NCBI GenBank assembly: GCA_017535945.1 | Contig: JAFXTJ010000062.1 | Span: 1-44,225, forward strand | Length of the DNA: 44,225 bases | Direction: 5' to 3' | DNA from: Lachnospiraceae bacterium | Lineage (GTDB): Bacteria; Bacillota; Clostridia; Lachnospirales; Lachnospiraceae | Part shown: positions 43,525 through 44,225 of the stretch, piece by piece | Numbering within the stretch: position 1 is the first letter of the stretch | Layout of the letters: every line of letters starts with the position of its first letter | The notes under the pieces: generated by a model | The model's database searches: none | What the model was told of the DNA's origin: nothing | Seen by the model: the letters and a program-made list of their open reading frames with translations, nothing else | Made by a program: the position numbers and the translations under genes

Positions 43525-44136
43525 CTATGATTCCTGTCTGCCGATCAGTTCGTCCAGTGTATTGCCGTAGGAGGGCAGGAAATCAATGAGGAAATCACGC
43601 ACCTCCGGCAGCTCCCGGCTCATTTTCTCGATGGATTCTCTGGTGGTCAGCTCTGCCGTGCGGAATTCCAGATTGCCGGCTTCCTTCTCCTCCATGCACT
43701 TGATCAGTGCGGAAAACTTGTCGGCTGCTTTGACCAGTTTCCTGAGATACGCCTCGTCCGCGTCCGTTTCTTCATAAGAAAAGATCTCGGCATAGACCGG
43801 ACGCAGATCCTCGGGCAGCATGCACAAAAGCTGATCCTCCGCCACGGCCTCCACCTCCTTGTAGGCCTTGCGGAGACTTGTGGTGCGGTACTTCACCGGG
43901 GTTGGCATATCACCTGTTATTATTTCAGATGCGTCATGATACAGACCGATCAGAGCGGCCTTTTCCGCGTTGAGATTTTTACCATAACGCTTGTTACCGA
44001 TCGTGCAGAGCGCATGGGCGATCATCGCCACTTCCAAAGAATGCTCGCTCAGGTTTTCCTCCCTGGCGTTGCGCATGAGCGCCCAGCGGTCGATGTATTT
44101 CATACGGGATAAAGTTGCAAAAAAGGAATAGCTCAT
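43525..44136 (-). CDS. HD-domain 5'-deoxynucleotidase, YfbR-like
   Basis: 203 aa. An HD-fold phosphohydrolase that resembles E. coli YfbR, which removes phosphate from deoxynucleoside 5'-monophosphates. Seen: NLSEHSLEVAMIAHAL with His32, LYHDASEIITGDMPTPVKY with His67-Asp68, and a later Asp in VKAADKFSALIKC. TGAGG six bases before ATG 44136 decides the start; an in-frame GTG at 44148 overlaps the upstream gene's stop. A 15-of-16 variant of the AT-rich motif overlies the EIITGD codons. Substrate range is by family analogy. Confidence 0.88.
   Translation of the reverse strand: MSYSFFATLSRMKYIDRWALMRNAREENLSEHSLEVAMIAHALCTIGNKRYGKNLNAEKAALIGLYHDASEIITGDMPTPVKYRTTSLRKAYKEVEAVAEDQLLCMLPEDLRPVYAEIFSYEETDADEAYLRKLVKAADKFSALIKCMEEKEAGNLEFRTAELTTRESIEKMSRELPEVRDFLIDFLPSYGNTLDELIGRQES
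43906..43921 (-). repeat. AT-rich motif copy in the yfbR-like gene (AATAACAGGTGATATG)
   Basis: Minus-strand match at 13 of 14 fixed positions. Read as ATA-ATA-ACA-GGT-GAT-ATG in that gene, again with rare ATA codons. Confidence 0.6.
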
Positions 44137-44144
44137 GTCAGACC

Positions 44145-44225
44145 TCACTCGCCTCCGCCTTCTTCGGCCGGGGGCGGTTCCGGAGGAGGTGCGGCGGCAG
44201 CTGCGGCAGCGGCGGCAGCGGCAGC
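44145..44225 (-). CDS. Ala/Pro/Glu-rich C-terminal tail of a gene truncated by the window edge
   Basis: An open frame enters from the right edge on the minus strand and ends in TGA at 44145-44147. It gives 26 residues: twelve alanines, then PPPEPPPAEEGGGE. The stop overlaps the upstream in-frame GTG of the nucleotidase gene and lies eight bases before its ATG, so the genes are coupled. The tail is low complexity and cannot identify the protein; other frames here would be equally repetitive, so coding is likely but not certain. Confidence 0.5.
   Translation of the reverse strand, partial: AAAAAAAAAAAAPPPEPPPAEEGGGE

Overview
The window is a GC-rich chromosomal segment of a Gram-positive anaerobe, most likely a high-GC member of Clostridia/Lachnospiraceae. 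This rests on several things: the signal-peptide/coiled-coil/SleB wall hydrolase, an OhrR-type regulator, QueH, a single-chain PurL of Firmicutes-like sequence, Rho with an Ala/Pro/Glu-rich insertion, tRNA genes without encoded CCA, and near-consensus sigma-A promoters (TTGNNN-17-TATAAT). No species can be named from sequence alone. I saw no insertion sequence, integrase, rRNA, CRISPR array or replication origin.

Layout. 1-1486: tail of an unknown gene, a cysteine-rich small protein, a Gfo/Idh/MocA oxidoreductase and a degenerate tRNA-Pro. 1493-4148: a secreted SleB-type hydrolase (minus strand), diverging from a glutathione peroxidase/OhrR pair. 4161-4629: a five-tRNA operon on the minus strand (Gly-Arg-His-Gln-Lys) with a clear promoter. 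4674-10609: GH36 alpha-galactosidase (minus), then a ferredoxin-domain aldo/keto reductase and a three-gene ABC-2 exporter. 10642-22451: an accessory block made of a 159-aa unknown protein plus TetR, a terminator, a 421-aa GNAT-like protein, a 2970-aa giant protein with a papain-like Cys/His/Asp site, and a 74-aa protein. It ends in a decayed copy of the promoter/first codons/terminator cassette that opens it. 22490-31507: a compact purL-carA-carB-queH operon (purine synthesis, carbamoyl phosphate, tRNA queuosine). 31565-38063: argS, putP, a membrane-anchored DUF5722-like glycosidase and an NAD(P) malic enzyme. 38077-42625: rho, tRNA-Thr, an SCP2 domain with a histone-H1-like tail, metF and a voltage-gated-type K+ channel. 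42650-44225 (minus): proC, a YfbR-like HD nucleotidase and the Ala/Pro-rich tail of a further gene.

Two signals stand out. First, the accessory block around the giant protein: it looks like a co-expressed GNAT-like protein / giant cysteine-protease-like protein / small-protein set that I cannot match to a named system. Second, a dispersed AT-rich, quasi-palindromic 16-mer, consensus AATAACAGNNGATATT. It recurs from the SleB promoter (3001) through purL, carA, carB, queH/argS, putP and the malic enzyme to the yfbR-like gene (43906). Within genes it uses ATA/ACA/ATT codons against an otherwise GC-ending codon habit, and it is clustered in an extra AT-rich linker of CarB. It could be an operator, a chromosome-organisation site or a small palindromic element.

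No gene-free stretch exceeds 300 bases except 4149-4673, which is filled by the tRNA operon.
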